Shown here one piece after another: positions 45,549-55,795 of a DNA stretch of 64,000 nt (the first letter of the stretch is position 1; each line of letters opens with the position of its first letter). Below the pieces are notes generated by a model. The model was not told the DNA's origin and did not search any database. It saw only the letters and a program-made list of their open reading frames with translations. The stretch comes from Aurantiochytrium sp. KH105 (lineage: Eukaryota; Sar; Bigyra; Thraustochytrida; Thraustochytriidae): the NCBI GenBank assembly GCA_003116975.1, contig BGKB01000050.1:62001-126000 (forward strand). The letters are read 5' to 3'. Position numbers and translations under genes: made by a program.

Positions 45549-48500
45549 ATGGATGCCGGCGCAGGGCGCCCTCCGTTGGCGCCGGCGCTTGCCATCATCA
45601 CGGGCGACGAAAGTGCTCCTGGGTCGGCAGAGTCGAGCCCATCAGGCCGGAGATCAACCCTCTCTGGAGCGAGGTTCACGAGACCAGCTTCGGCGCTGCG
45701 AAAGCGCGTCGCGAGCTCGAGCAGCCTGAGCAGCGCCGGATCGGAAGGCTCGCCGTCTTCACAGACCCGGAGCACCCAGGGCCGACCCCGGCGCAGATCC
45801 TCGCTCAGCGTTATCAGAAACAAACACCAGGAGAGCAGCGGCACCAATTGGTGGGAAGAGAACGAGGCCCTTTTGCTGCACAAATTGCAACGCGATGTCT
45901 TCCGGGCCCGAAACGAACAGGCCGTCTTTGTTACCAAGGTCTTCAAGATCAAAAAGGGCCTCAAAGACCGCGACGATCTCAAGAAGCAACTGCTCGTCAT
46001 TTGCAAGTCGACCGCGACAAATAAGCGAGCCGACATTCTCGTTCACGTCGTCACGCTCAAGACGTGGTCAATTCGATCCTCCAATTCCTTGCAGTCACTA
46101 CGCGTCGTGGACGGCGCGCCAGCGATTCCCTTCAGCTCGCTCTTCGACGATTCGAGCCTCACCCTCAAGCTCGAGTTCCATGGCAAAACGTTCAAAACCA
46201 AGCTCTACATGCTCGCCAAGTCACTGGGCGATAAGAGCATCACCCAGTACACGCTGTTGGAGCTTTGCCGCAGATACTTTGGTTTTGCACCCAGCATGGC
46301 GGGGGTCAACATTTCCGAACTTCAGCTCTTGGCAACGGATGAACGCTACTTGAATCGTTGCGCACTTTTCAACGAAAGTCGCACCAGTGCGCGAGACCTT
46401 GATTCCCCTTCCAATAGCTCCTCAGGCCGCCCTGCACATGCGCGCGGGCTAGCGGGTGCCGAAGGCGACGTCCCTGGCGACCTTCGAGGCAACGGAAATG
46501 ATCGCCTAGAGAGCGACGATGACGATGATGACGGGGACCCCAACGAAGACATTGACGAAAGGTCGCTTGGCGATGGTAGCCACCCTGGTGGCGGGGGGCA
46601 TCGAGGGTCGTCGAGATCACGTCGCAAGAGTGACGATGAGGACGAAGCCCCACCGGTGGAGCTACTCAATGTAGCTGAACAGGAGGAACTTTTGCAGATT
46701 CTCGAGGCAGAAGGCCTCACAAGCGTCACCTCTGGAAAATTATCCGAGACATTGCATGCCCGAATCCATGCACTCGAGGAAGAAACGGGGAGCACGATGC
46801 GGCAGTGGGAGAACCGAGGTGACAATACAGACTATGTGAGCGACAATGCGGCGTCACAGGACCCGGTCGGGCTCTTTGACCCGATCGCCGTTCTTGTGGA
46901 TCAACTCGAGCGCGTTCACGACGAGCTCAGCGACATGGATGCATGGATGGCCAATTACAATATGGAGCTCAACACCATGCGCAAGGACATTCATAAAATT
47001 GAACACGAAAACAATAGGCTTCAAGTCCAGGCTCGCAACCACGAGAGCTTGCGTTTGCATTTGGCGACCTTGCTCTCTCGCTACGCAGTAAGCCCGAGCG
47101 CAATCGAGGTAATTGACAATCTCGACATCATTCTCCGCCAAGATGCCTTGGGAGAGGTCGAGAAAGGCGCACAACCAGCCGAGGGTAAAGAGCCTGCCCT
47201 CGTGCGGTTGAGCAAAACAGCGACGGAGCTGAGCCTTGCTGCTGCTGGCCAGGCTCATTTGCGCCATCTTCCTGCGCACGAACGCAACGCCAACAGTTAT
47301 TCCAACAAGGACGCGCACTTTGCCGAGGAACCTTACCTGCGAGCTATCAACCAGCGCGTCACAGAGCTGCATGATCAAGTCGAGCGCTTCTGTAGCTACG
47401 TGCACTTTTTCATCTCTAATCGCATCCGGAGCAACGCAGACATCTTTAGACAGACCATCGCCTCCATCTCTTCATCGCATGCGTCGCAGCTGCCGTGCAT
47501 TGCCCGCCAGGATGCAATGCATCGCACTATGGCCCCTTACCGAACGCTCATTGGCGCTTTGCAAGAACTTCAAGACGGCGGATTTGAGAGCGTTGTCCAA
47601 GTTTACGTGAGCGACATGGGCGAGGCCTACGGCGACGTTGTGCGCAATTTCAACAACGTCATGAGCAAGCTTGCCTTTTCAAACTCGAATGAGCGCTTTG
47701 CCGCTGCGCACCGTCTCGCGCTTCAAACCTCGGAAGAAGCTCGCATAGGTGATCACATGAGCGAGCGTCAGCTCTCCGAAGCGATTGCGCAAAAGGTAGT
47801 ATCCACGGTCTTTGCCCCTCGACAAGAGGACCTCTCCCTCTCTCGCGCTTTCGCACACTCGCTGGAACAGATCGTGCCCATGGTCATGGACGAGCAGGAC
47901 TTTCTAGGATCAGCATTTTACAGCATCAACGAGGAGTCAGGCAAAGCTTCGTCTTCCGAGGGACAGAGTAATGGTGTTGAATTCTTTGGCGGTCGCATGA
48001 CGAGCGACGAGGCCGTCCGGCAGCGGAACGCAACTCTCGACAAAATATTTATCGGGAAAGCTGATCTCATGACCGGCCTCGCGTCGTTCGTACAGCAGGC
48101 TCACGCGCAGCGCGACATTGTGCAAATTTTACTCATGCTTGCCGAGACCGAGGCCGTTGTGCTCGAGTACGGAAAGCGTTCCAAGTTCATTCGCGGGATC
48201 TTAATGGATGCTCCCAGCGGTCTACGGCCCATGCTCGAGAACGCCCTTCGGGCCTGGATCGACGAGCAACGGGCCTGGGTCTCTGCTGCGCGCTCAAATG
48301 AGCTCACGTCGCAGCCTGGCATTCTTGGAGGCCTTCTCAAGCTCCCACGCCTCATCGATATGGTCACTGCGCTGTGGGACGAAAGTGCAGCGCGGCAGCG
48401 GAGCATTTGCCCGCGAGAAACGTATGACTCGCGTTCGACAAAATTCGGGCAGAACGCCATCGGCAATGGTCTCGAGCAACTTACAACAACCGCGTTGCAG

Positions 48501-49028
48501 ACTGTCGAGCGATTGTGCGTTGCCAGTCACGGAGCTGCTGACCGTCTCCGTATTGAGAACTTTCACTTTGCCATCGAGACGCTCCCATATCGCGGTGGCA
48601 CTGCGCTGCAGCGCGTAGTCCTTGACGCTCGCAAAGAATTCGAATCTTCGCTTGAGCGTCTTGTCCTCGTCTTGCTTAAGACAAATCTCTCTGGCCTCTT
48701 TGATTTTGTTCAAGAGGTAGACGATCTGCTAGAGATATGCGACATTTCGCAACTCGTTTATCATCGCCCCCGCGCCATTCTCGCGGCCGTGCTCCAGGAG
48801 AACTCCGAGACGCGCTTGCGCAAGGGCCTTGAGGCTGTGCGGAACGCAGCGCATGCGCAGTTTCCCCAAAACCCGCCAGTTTATGCGCTCGTTCTTGCGT
48901 CTGCGCGGGACACTTTTTTGCAAACCTACGATCACTACGTCCACCTCGTTACCGAGGGTTACGGGGACCTTGTCAAACCTACGCGCAGCCAGGTCGAGGA
49001 CCTTGTCCAGAAAGTACTCGTTGCGTAA
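45549..49028 (+). CDS. Exocyst complex component Sec3/EXOC1-like
   Basis: The ATG at 45549 (MDAGAGRPPLAP) gives 1159 residues. The open frame starts earlier at 45258, overlapping the exchanger stop, but that part has apolar non-conserved sequence and a 287-base spacer is more likely. A Ser/Arg-rich N terminus is followed by a Sec3-type PH-like domain at ~100-235 (LLHKLQRDVFRARNEQAVFV, KKQLLVICKS, TLKTWSIRSSNSLQSLRVVD), which in yeast binds PI(4,5)P2 and Rho GTPases. An acidic Asp-rich linker follows. The coiled coil near residues 445-515 (DELSDMDAWMANYNMELNTM, then IEHENNRLQVQARNHESL) matches the Sec3 helical start. The C-terminal ~600 residues are helical as in CATCHR tethers. Role: tethering of secretory vesicles at the plasma membrane. 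Confidence 0.82.
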   Translation: MDAGAGRPPLAPALAIITGDESAPGSAESSPSGRRSTLSGARFTRPASALRKRVASSSSLSSAGSEGSPSSQTRSTQGRPRRRSSLSVIRNKHQESSGTNWWEENEALLLHKLQRDVFRARNEQAVFVTKVFKIKKGLKDRDDLKKQLLVICKSTATNKRADILVHVVTLKTWSIRSSNSLQSLRVVDGAPAIPFSSLFDDSSLTLKLEFHGKTFKTKLYMLAKSLGDKSITQYTLLELCRRYFGFAPSMAGVNISELQLLATDERYLNRCALFNESRTSARDLDSPSNSSSGRPAHARGLAGAEGDVPGDLRGNGNDRLESDDDDDDGDPNEDIDERSLGDGSHPGGGGHRGSSRSRRKSDDEDEAPPVELLNVAEQEELLQILEAEGLTSVTSGKLSETLHARIHALEEETGSTMRQWENRGDNTDYVSDNAASQDPVGLFDPIAVLVDQLERVHDELSDMDAWMANYNMELNTMRKDIHKIEHENNRLQVQARNHESLRLHLATLLSRYAVSPSAIEVIDNLDIILRQDALGEVEKGAQPAEGKEPALVRLSKTATELSLAAAGQAHLRHLPAHERNANSYSNKDAHFAEEPYLRAINQRVTELHDQVERFCSYVHFFISNRIRSNADIFRQTIASISSSHASQLPCIARQDAMHRTMAPYRTLIGALQELQDGGFESVVQVYVSDMGEAYGDVVRNFNNVMSKLAFSNSNERFAAAHRLALQTSEEARIGDHMSERQLSEAIAQKVVSTVFAPRQEDLSLSRAFAHSLEQIVPMVMDEQDFLGSAFYSINEESGKASSSEGQSNGVEFFGGRMTSDEAVRQRNATLDKIFIGKADLMTGLASFVQQAHAQRDIVQILLMLAETEAVVLEYGKRSKFIRGILMDAPSGLRPMLENALRAWIDEQRAWVSAARSNELTSQPGILGGLLKLPRLIDMVTALWDESAARQRSICPRETYDSRSTKFGQNAIGNGLEQLTTTALQTVERLCVASHGAADRLRIENFHFAIETLPYRGGTALQRVVLDARKEFESSLERLVLVLLKTNLSGLFDFVQEVDDLLEICDISQLVYHRPRAILAAVLQENSETRLRKGLEAVRNAAHAQFPQNPPVYALVLASARDTFLQTYDHYVHLVTEGYGDLVKPTRSQVEDLVQKVLVA

Positions 49029-49882
49029 CGCCTCAAGCAGGAGCTTTTGTTTTGTCCTTCGCCGTAGAAAAATGATGAAGGTCGCCCAGCAGTATTTGTT
49101 TTTTGCATCCAATTTTCGAGATAGGTCTAGGCCTACTCGTGAACGTGAGAATGCAGCAAAGTCTGCCATTTTTCCTTTCTTTCTTTTTTATCGTCCGTGC
49201 CGCCAGCGCATATGTTGTGTATCAGCGCCCTCTTCTCAAAGTTGTTAGCTCGAAAGGCTCGCAATTTGTCCGAAGACCAGGCTCCTTTTTAGAAAGTGAG
49301 GTCCCGAAAGCTAACAGCTGTAGCTCCTTAGCAGTGAGTACGAGTGAGTGTTCTTGTCTTTCTGACTGTGGATGCAGTTGGTAGAGCGTTTCGAATGGGG
49401 CCGCTGGGTAGCTTCTTGAGTTGGGCCTTCTTTTCTTCTGGCCTGAACGAATAAACGACACTACTCCGACAACCCACCAGTATATATGAGATTCGAGCTA
49501 GCACAAGCTCACTGCGTGTTCCTAGACTCGTCAGCTTCAGTCAGCTGCGCTCTGCGCGGGACGCCGAGGCCTTCAAAGGGCTACGGGCGGTTTGGGCCGG
49601 GCTGCCGGGCCGCTTGACTCGTAACGGTTACCAATGCCCAAGTCTGGTATTTGAAACGTGATGTAAAAAATAGTCTTTCACAATAAAAGACATGTCGATT
49701 TCAACTGAGAGATCCGTGGGGCCAGAATCGATCGATCGATCGATCAATCAATCGATTTCTCAGAACTTCGAGCAGCAAATACGCAATTGGTTACCGCGCT
49801 TGCGAGGTTGTGGCGTGCAGTGAGCAAGACTGGCGCAGATTCGGACGGGGAGCGAGCGAGGCCAGATCGCGCCAGAGGCGCG
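49029..49882. other. Intergenic region
   Basis: This holds the 3' flank of the Sec3 gene (a TAGGCCTA palindrome at 49128-49135 and CTTT-rich sequence) and the promoter and leader of the channel gene (GTATATATGAG near 49481, GATC array at 49728-49757). A frame leading into the channel ORF begins with TTG and is treated as leader. Confidence 0.4.
49728..49757. repeat. Microsatellite (GATC/AATC)n
   Basis: Seven four-base units, GATC changing to AATC, about 125 bases before the channel start. Confidence 0.85.
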
Positions 49883-52800
49883 ATGGCAGAGTCGCAGACG
49901 CAGAGAGGAACCACGGCGTCGGAAAAGGAGAATATAGGGACACCCGCTTCTGGCATGACCTCATACGCGGTCTATATTATAAGTGCATTCGAATTTGGAA
50001 ACGCCGATGTCTTCACAAAGAATAAGAAGCTATCTTGCAGGATAGAATACCTCGGCAATAACTATCGAATCGAGTATCAAGTCGAGGCGGGACATCTCGA
50101 GCATAAGTGGACAGGCTGGGTCAAAATCGAGGCTCCAGGTAGTCTGGAAACAGTCGCTGAGCCAGACAAGCAGACTCTCGTCAAAGCGGGCAAAGACACC
50201 GTTGAAACTGATGCGGAGACCAACACGAGCGAAGGCGACGACTCGATTGTCACATTCACAATAATCGAAGAGGACGAGAAATTGTCTTCTATTTCTGTGT
50301 CTCCATTCTCTGGCGCGATTGCAATCAAGGATCTCTTTGGCTCTCGCTTCAAATCCAGTGTAGTCAAACTCGAATGCACAGACGGCTCAGATGACGAAAT
50401 AAAATTACGAGTTGCGTCAGATCCTCTGAAATCAGCGCAACTGGAGAGACCGATGTCTTTGCGCGTAGACATCGCTGCACATCGCCCTGATACATGGTAT
50501 CGTGAATTTTGCGAAGATTACTCTGATATATGGTGTGGTGAAGTTTACGAAATATTTCTTCTCGAAGCGAGCGGTAGACTCAACGTGTATGATTATGCCA
50601 CGTTCGACCTGGACAGGATCAATTGTTTGCAGGCCGACAAGGTTTGTGCTTTGCACATTCTTGATGTTCAATATGACATTCTTGAGGAAGTTCCACTTCG
50701 CGATGTTCAAGGTGACGCTTTGCCTCACTGGCATGAGAAGTGTGGGGTATTTCTCTCCGCCTACGATCCGCGCGAAGTATGTTTGTCAGCCTTGTCTCTG
50801 TTCGAACAACTCGGACGACTCTTTGTCATGGTCCAGAGTCAACTTAACGACGCAAGCAAGAGCATCGTGATAGCAGACACGTCTCGTGATATGGTTCTGC
50901 AGCTCCTGTCTTCAGCAGGGGCAAGCTTGCAGTTCCCCTCAAAGAAGGATGAGAGCTGTTTCCTGGATGGAATCGAGTCCAATGGTATTGGAGGAGTTGA
51001 CGCCCAAGCGCTTGCCCAACTCCTTAGCGATCTACACATTATTGCTCAGAGCTCTTCTCCAGGTACACAGCCAGGTCGCGAGGAAGCACTGCAGCGCATC
51101 CTGGTACGCCTACTCCTAGCTGCTTTGGTTCCGAACCCTGAAAGAAGGGTGCAGACGTCCGCAAGGCATTTCATGCGCCACTATGTGAGCCAGCAACGAC
51201 GAGAACACGCTGCATCGCTTGCAAAGGAGGACCAGAAAGCCGACGCGAGTTTCGAGTGGGAGCTGGGCGTCTTTAAGCGAAACCTATCTGAGAACATTTC
51301 CGAAGTCTTGGCTGTGCATCGCATCGTCCACAGCCCAGAATCGAGTTTTAAGATGTCGCATGAGCAAAGAGTCGTGAGCAGTTCGCGTGGATCCAAACTA
51401 CTTGCGGCTGCTAGACGCGCTGATTTCGAGACGTGCAAACATCTTCTTCGCTCTCGCAGCCACGGCGACGATCTCGATGCCAACGCAGATTTTCAACATC
51501 ACGAAAAGATCATGTGCTTGCTGATGACTTCTTACTGGCGAATTCGAAAGGAACGCAACTATTTCGCGTGGAAATGCCAATCTGGGAAAGGTGGTCATTC
51601 TTTGCTTGCAATGCAGTACGTCCAAGATGAGCTAGATGCCGTTCGGAGTGTGCTCAAGAGACTAGTAGAAGTTGGCGCCGATATCAATGCAAAATACACG
51701 CCAGGCTGGTCCCATTTCGACGTCTTGGTCCGTATGCGCGACAATGAAATGATCAAGGTTCTTGCTTTCGCGTCCTTGACACCTCGCGCCGTGAGGGCGA
51801 ATCTGGGCTCTTCGTGGAAAGAACTTTTCCGACAATGGAGCGCACATCAGGATGAGTGCAGCGCAGTGCTCGAAACCTTGCTTAGTGTGCAGGCAGCTCT
51901 AGTGAGGGCTCAGATTCCAGATGGATACTGCAAAGCAGTATTTGAGGCCCGCGAAGAATTAGGACATGAGGTAATCGATTTGCTCTTTGGAGCAAAGCTT
52001 GGCGACAGTGTCACTGTCAACATTCTACGAAGAATGCTTCGAAAGGTCCATGGTGAAGATGGGCACACGCGACTTTCACTTTTTTCAGTGCGAGGGCGTC
52101 GGTCTCCTCGGTTCTGGACCTCGTTGCAAAGGGCCTGCCAATATGGCTACATTGAATGTGTTCGTGAGCTGATCTCGCATCGCGCTGACATTCAAGCCGT
52201 CTCGCCGAATGGAGATACACCCGTGCAAATAGCCGTACGACATCGTTCTGTAGAGATTGTACAACTTCTTTGCACGAAAGGCGCACGGCGAGACGACGCT
52301 GCGCTGCTATCATCGATCGAAAATGGTCAAGTGGAAATCCTTCAGATTCTCCACAGCCACTGGCCGGAGGCTGCTAAAATGTATCGCGGAGAACTTGATC
52401 GGACCCTTTTGCACATTGCCTGCGAGAGGCAAGGCTCCGGAGAGGATAAAATTGTCCCTGCGCTTATACAAATGGGGGTTTCTGTGAATGAGGTGGACGT
52501 GATTGGGCGCACGGCCTTGCACAATGCTGCATCAATGGGCAATCTCAGTGCGGTTCGCTGTCTGATGGAGGCTGGCGCAGACGACACATTGCCAACGCGC
52601 CTTGAGGGAAGTACAATCATCCACGAAGCAGCCAAGAAAGGCCGCATTAGCGTTCTCCAATTTCTCTTGCAAAATTCAAGTGGCGAGACGGTGGACGCTC
52701 TTGACAGACGAGGTCGCACACCAGTCTGTTATGCGTTTGATCGTCGAAAGTACCTTGAAATGGTTCTCTTCTGTCTTTTTGACTCCTTGAAATGTGCAAG

Positions 52801-55714
52801 CCACGAAGCGATCCGCAACATGAGCTTTACAGGAGAAATTAAGACCTTTGCGAGCCTGATCGAGCAGCGCTACAGCAGTCCGCATCGTTCAAAGCAGGAG
52901 AAAAATGAAATCAAGATTCTGAAGGGAAAACTCGAGATCATGTGTGGCTCGGCGTTCGAGTCGGATTTTGACACGAGCTTTCCTATCTTTGACGAAAGCG
53001 TCCTGTCATTCTTCCCCGAGGAGTCATGTCGCGCGCTAGGTGCGATGAATCTCGGAACGCCTGAAAAGGAGCTCAAGTCAATGCTGCGTGATGTGATTGA
53101 AGCTCTATTTGTGGAGATCCGCCGAGCCGACGCAATTCTGAGTATCTTGCTCGAAGCAGGAGCAGATATCGACCACGTGGACGACAACGACAAACCGGCA
53201 TTCGATGATGCCTATCGACTCGAGTACTTTGAGACTAAGAGGGATGAACTGGAGACGGCGTTTATAAGAAGAAGCGGGCTCGCGCACGATCAGCCGATCT
53301 TTCGAAACAAAATTATGCATCAAGCGGTTCACGCAGCATGGGTCGATCAGGGTCTGCGCTTCAAGGCATTCAGAGCGCTCGCCTATTGGGCCATTGTGCT
53401 GGGTCTCTTGACTCTTGTTGCAATTCGCTACAGCGGCCGCGACGTGTACGAGTCCTACTCGATCCAAGCGACCATTTCCAACCGCGTATCGTCTGGCACA
53501 GCAGGAGACCTCGAAGACGTTTCAGACCTGGACAGCTGGAATGACTACGTTGAAAACATTTTCATCGAAGCCCTCTGGCCAGCGGCGAATGTTTCAGACT
53601 TGAGCTCGAACGAAAATATGCTCGGCGGAGGTCTCACCTTCCTCGGGCGACCTCGCTATCGCCAGGTTCGGACGCTCCCAGAGAGCTGCTCCGCAACGAT
53701 GCCCTCTTTGCTGCCCGCAGCTGACGCGACATGCTACGCGCCATACTCGCAAGGAACTTTCAAAGCTCTCGACGACACCCTCGAAAACAGGACGGACTTT
53801 GCGTGCAAATTGCGCGACGGTACAAACCTCGATCTTGCCTGGGAGGATAGCCCTGCGGTTCCCTTCTTTGGGAAATTTGGCTTTTACAAGGGCGGTGGCG
53901 TCAGCGTGGTGTTACCATCGAACACAATGCGCGCGCAGCGCCTCTTGCAAGATCTGCGCGCTTGCGATTTTCTGACCATGCAAACACGACTTGCTGTCTT
54001 GGAATTTACCTTGTACTCGCGAGCTCACGAGCTCTTCGTTCACGGCAGGGTGTTCATGGAGCAGACCACCGCCGGAGGTGTCTTTGTTGGACAGCGTTGG
54101 GAGACGCGCAAGCTAGTAAGCTACGAATCTGCAGACGACCGAAGCAATCAATGGATGGAGTGGGGAATGTCTGTTCTTTTGCTCTTGCATTTCGGAGGAG
54201 AGGTTCGCAGAATGACCAAGTCGTTTTGGCGCAAAAGCAAAGACTCAATCACTTCTCGAGGTGCTCGTGCATCGTTGAGTACAAGAAGAAGCAACGCTCA
54301 GAGCTTTGATATGCCAGACCGCTTGGGCGAGGACAGTTGTGCAGAACTCATTGTCTTGGACCAAGAAGAACAAGAGTGGTGGTCTTGCAAGGCGGAAAAG
54401 ACAAATCCGGATGGTCCAGAAGGTCGCTCGAATATTAAAATTCAGAATGGCGATAAAGTCTTCGACCCGCAGGACCTCCGATGGCTTCCGACTGGAAAGC
54501 ATGTGAAAGATGGCCATTTCGCAATTGGCCAGGTCGCGGAAGTCGCAGCAGGGCCGAACAGGGAAGCGTGCGATGGCATGATTGTAAGTGTCAATGTTCA
54601 TTCCGAACCATGTACGTACAGTGTGTTCACGTTCGCCACTCCGAGTGTTCTACTGCAGTATGTCCCGGAGAACGCGATTCGCGAAGTCTCTAATTACGCA
54701 ATTGCGGAGATTAGAAGCCCGCCGCGTGGAAACAAGTTCTTGGCAAGAAGTACGGCTCGCCAGCATCGGAAGGGAGTGGGATTGCTTCGGGCAAGAGCTC
54801 TCGATTTGATTCATGCAGCGAAAGGTCAGTTTGGGAGGCTTGCCGATGAAGGCTTTTCTGGGGTCTTGACCAGTCTATTTGGCGATATTTCGCCCTACTG
54901 GTCTGATCCATTCAACTACATCGACCTGAGCATCATGATTCTCGCATGTGCCCTGGTCGCAGCCCATCTCTCGCTTCTCAGCAAAGTTGCCGATAAACGC
55001 GTGAACTGGCAAGAAACTTCAGCGTCAAACGTCTTCATTGACGTTTCAGATATCATGTGGTATGCTACAATTCGTCAATACCTGCTTGCTGGGGTTGTCT
55101 TCTTGTGTTACCTCAAGACGCTCGAGTACCTGCGTGTGGCTGCAACATTCGCTATTCCAGTCATGATTATCATTGGCATGCTGGTCAAGCTGATGAGTTT
55201 CCTTGCCATTTTGGCTGTTTTTGTGCTTGCCTTTGGTCTCTTCGACTATGTGGTCTTTGGACTCAAGTACGCGCCGGCTAACTCTGTGATGAAGGCGCTT
55301 GTTTTCACGGTGCGAGGCGCTTTGGGCGAGCTCGATTTCGACGGCAAGTATGAGATGGACCAAATCGTGGGCACCGGCATGACAATGCTTGCCGCCGTGC
55401 TTTTGGTAATTCTTCTTCTCAACCTGCTCATCGCAGTTATGAGCGAGGCGTACGAGGAGGTCAAGTCCACGGCCGAGGCGCGCTGGTGCTACATGCAATT
55501 TGCGGCGATTTATCGGCGCGAGCAAGGGGCCGAATTTTGGACAATGTTCTGGCAGAGCCGTCCCGCCCAAGCTCTGCGCGTATTACTTGCGCGTTGCTTC
55601 AATGCAGGAGGCCTCTCTGCGCAGCAGCAAGTCGTACCCGTGAACGTTAGCGACCGTACCGACGTGGTTGATCGCGAAGTTCCAGGCAAACTCGCCGACC
55701 CAAACCGAGACTAG
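49883..55714 (+). CDS. Ankyrin-repeat polycystin (TRPP/PKD2-like) cation channel
   Basis: The ATG at 49883 (MAESQTQRGTTAS) gives 1943 residues; upstream the frame begins with TTG. The first ~480 residues have no recognised domain. Ankyrin-type repeats occupy ~505-600 and ~743-970 (GDTPVQIAVRHRSVEIVQLL, GRTALHNAASMGNLSAVRCL). S1 is near 1160 (YWAIVLGLLTLVAI). Then comes a large extracytosolic domain with polycystin TOP-domain wording: LGRPRYRQVRTLPESC, a CYAPYSQG block, GFYKGGGVSVVLP, LAVLEFTLYSRAHELF. S2 lies near 1423, S3 near 1675. S5-pore-S6 contain FDYVVFGLKYAP, FTVRGALGELDFDG (filter LGE, aligned with LGD of PKD2) and LLVILLLNLLIAVMSEAYEEVKS. A ~230-residue cytosolic insert separates S2 and S3. 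Expected role: Ca2+-permeable or nonselective cation channel. Confidence 0.85.
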   Translation: MAESQTQRGTTASEKENIGTPASGMTSYAVYIISAFEFGNADVFTKNKKLSCRIEYLGNNYRIEYQVEAGHLEHKWTGWVKIEAPGSLETVAEPDKQTLVKAGKDTVETDAETNTSEGDDSIVTFTIIEEDEKLSSISVSPFSGAIAIKDLFGSRFKSSVVKLECTDGSDDEIKLRVASDPLKSAQLERPMSLRVDIAAHRPDTWYREFCEDYSDIWCGEVYEIFLLEASGRLNVYDYATFDLDRINCLQADKVCALHILDVQYDILEEVPLRDVQGDALPHWHEKCGVFLSAYDPREVCLSALSLFEQLGRLFVMVQSQLNDASKSIVIADTSRDMVLQLLSSAGASLQFPSKKDESCFLDGIESNGIGGVDAQALAQLLSDLHIIAQSSSPGTQPGREEALQRILVRLLLAALVPNPERRVQTSARHFMRHYVSQQRREHAASLAKEDQKADASFEWELGVFKRNLSENISEVLAVHRIVHSPESSFKMSHEQRVVSSSRGSKLLAAARRADFETCKHLLRSRSHGDDLDANADFQHHEKIMCLLMTSYWRIRKERNYFAWKCQSGKGGHSLLAMQYVQDELDAVRSVLKRLVEVGADINAKYTPGWSHFDVLVRMRDNEMIKVLAFASLTPRAVRANLGSSWKELFRQWSAHQDECSAVLETLLSVQAALVRAQIPDGYCKAVFEAREELGHEVIDLLFGAKLGDSVTVNILRRMLRKVHGEDGHTRLSLFSVRGRRSPRFWTSLQRACQYGYIECVRELISHRADIQAVSPNGDTPVQIAVRHRSVEIVQLLCTKGARRDDAALLSSIENGQVEILQILHSHWPEAAKMYRGELDRTLLHIACERQGSGEDKIVPALIQMGVSVNEVDVIGRTALHNAASMGNLSAVRCLMEAGADDTLPTRLEGSTIIHEAAKKGRISVLQFLLQNSSGETVDALDRRGRTPVCYAFDRRKYLEMVLFCLFDSLKCASHEAIRNMSFTGEIKTFASLIEQRYSSPHRSKQEKNEIKILKGKLEIMCGSAFESDFDTSFPIFDESVLSFFPEESCRALGAMNLGTPEKELKSMLRDVIEALFVEIRRADAILSILLEAGADIDHVDDNDKPAFDDAYRLEYFETKRDELETAFIRRSGLAHDQPIFRNKIMHQAVHAAWVDQGLRFKAFRALAYWAIVLGLLTLVAIRYSGRDVYESYSIQATISNRVSSGTAGDLEDVSDLDSWNDYVENIFIEALWPAANVSDLSSNENMLGGGLTFLGRPRYRQVRTLPESCSATMPSLLPAADATCYAPYSQGTFKALDDTLENRTDFACKLRDGTNLDLAWEDSPAVPFFGKFGFYKGGGVSVVLPSNTMRAQRLLQDLRACDFLTMQTRLAVLEFTLYSRAHELFVHGRVFMEQTTAGGVFVGQRWETRKLVSYESADDRSNQWMEWGMSVLLLLHFGGEVRRMTKSFWRKSKDSITSRGARASLSTRRSNAQSFDMPDRLGEDSCAELIVLDQEEQEWWSCKAEKTNPDGPEGRSNIKIQNGDKVFDPQDLRWLPTGKHVKDGHFAIGQVAEVAAGPNREACDGMIVSVNVHSEPCTYSVFTFATPSVLLQYVPENAIREVSNYAIAEIRSPPRGNKFLARSTARQHRKGVGLLRARALDLIHAAKGQFGRLADEGFSGVLTSLFGDISPYWSDPFNYIDLSIMILACALVAAHLSLLSKVADKRVNWQETSASNVFIDVSDIMWYATIRQYLLAGVVFLCYLKTLEYLRVAATFAIPVMIIIGMLVKLMSFLAILAVFVLAFGLFDYVVFGLKYAPANSVMKALVFTVRGALGELDFDGKYEMDQIVGTGMTMLAAVLLVILLLNLLIAVMSEAYEEVKSTAEARWCYMQFAAIYRREQGAEFWTMFWQSRPAQALRVLLARCFNAGGLSAQQQVVPVNVSDRTDVVDREVPGKLADPNRD

Positions 55715-55795
55715 GCCAAACATCATCGACTAAAGTAAAACGATAAAAACAGTCCCCAAACCTTGTCCTCGTCGCGGGCGGGCTGGGCTTGAACG

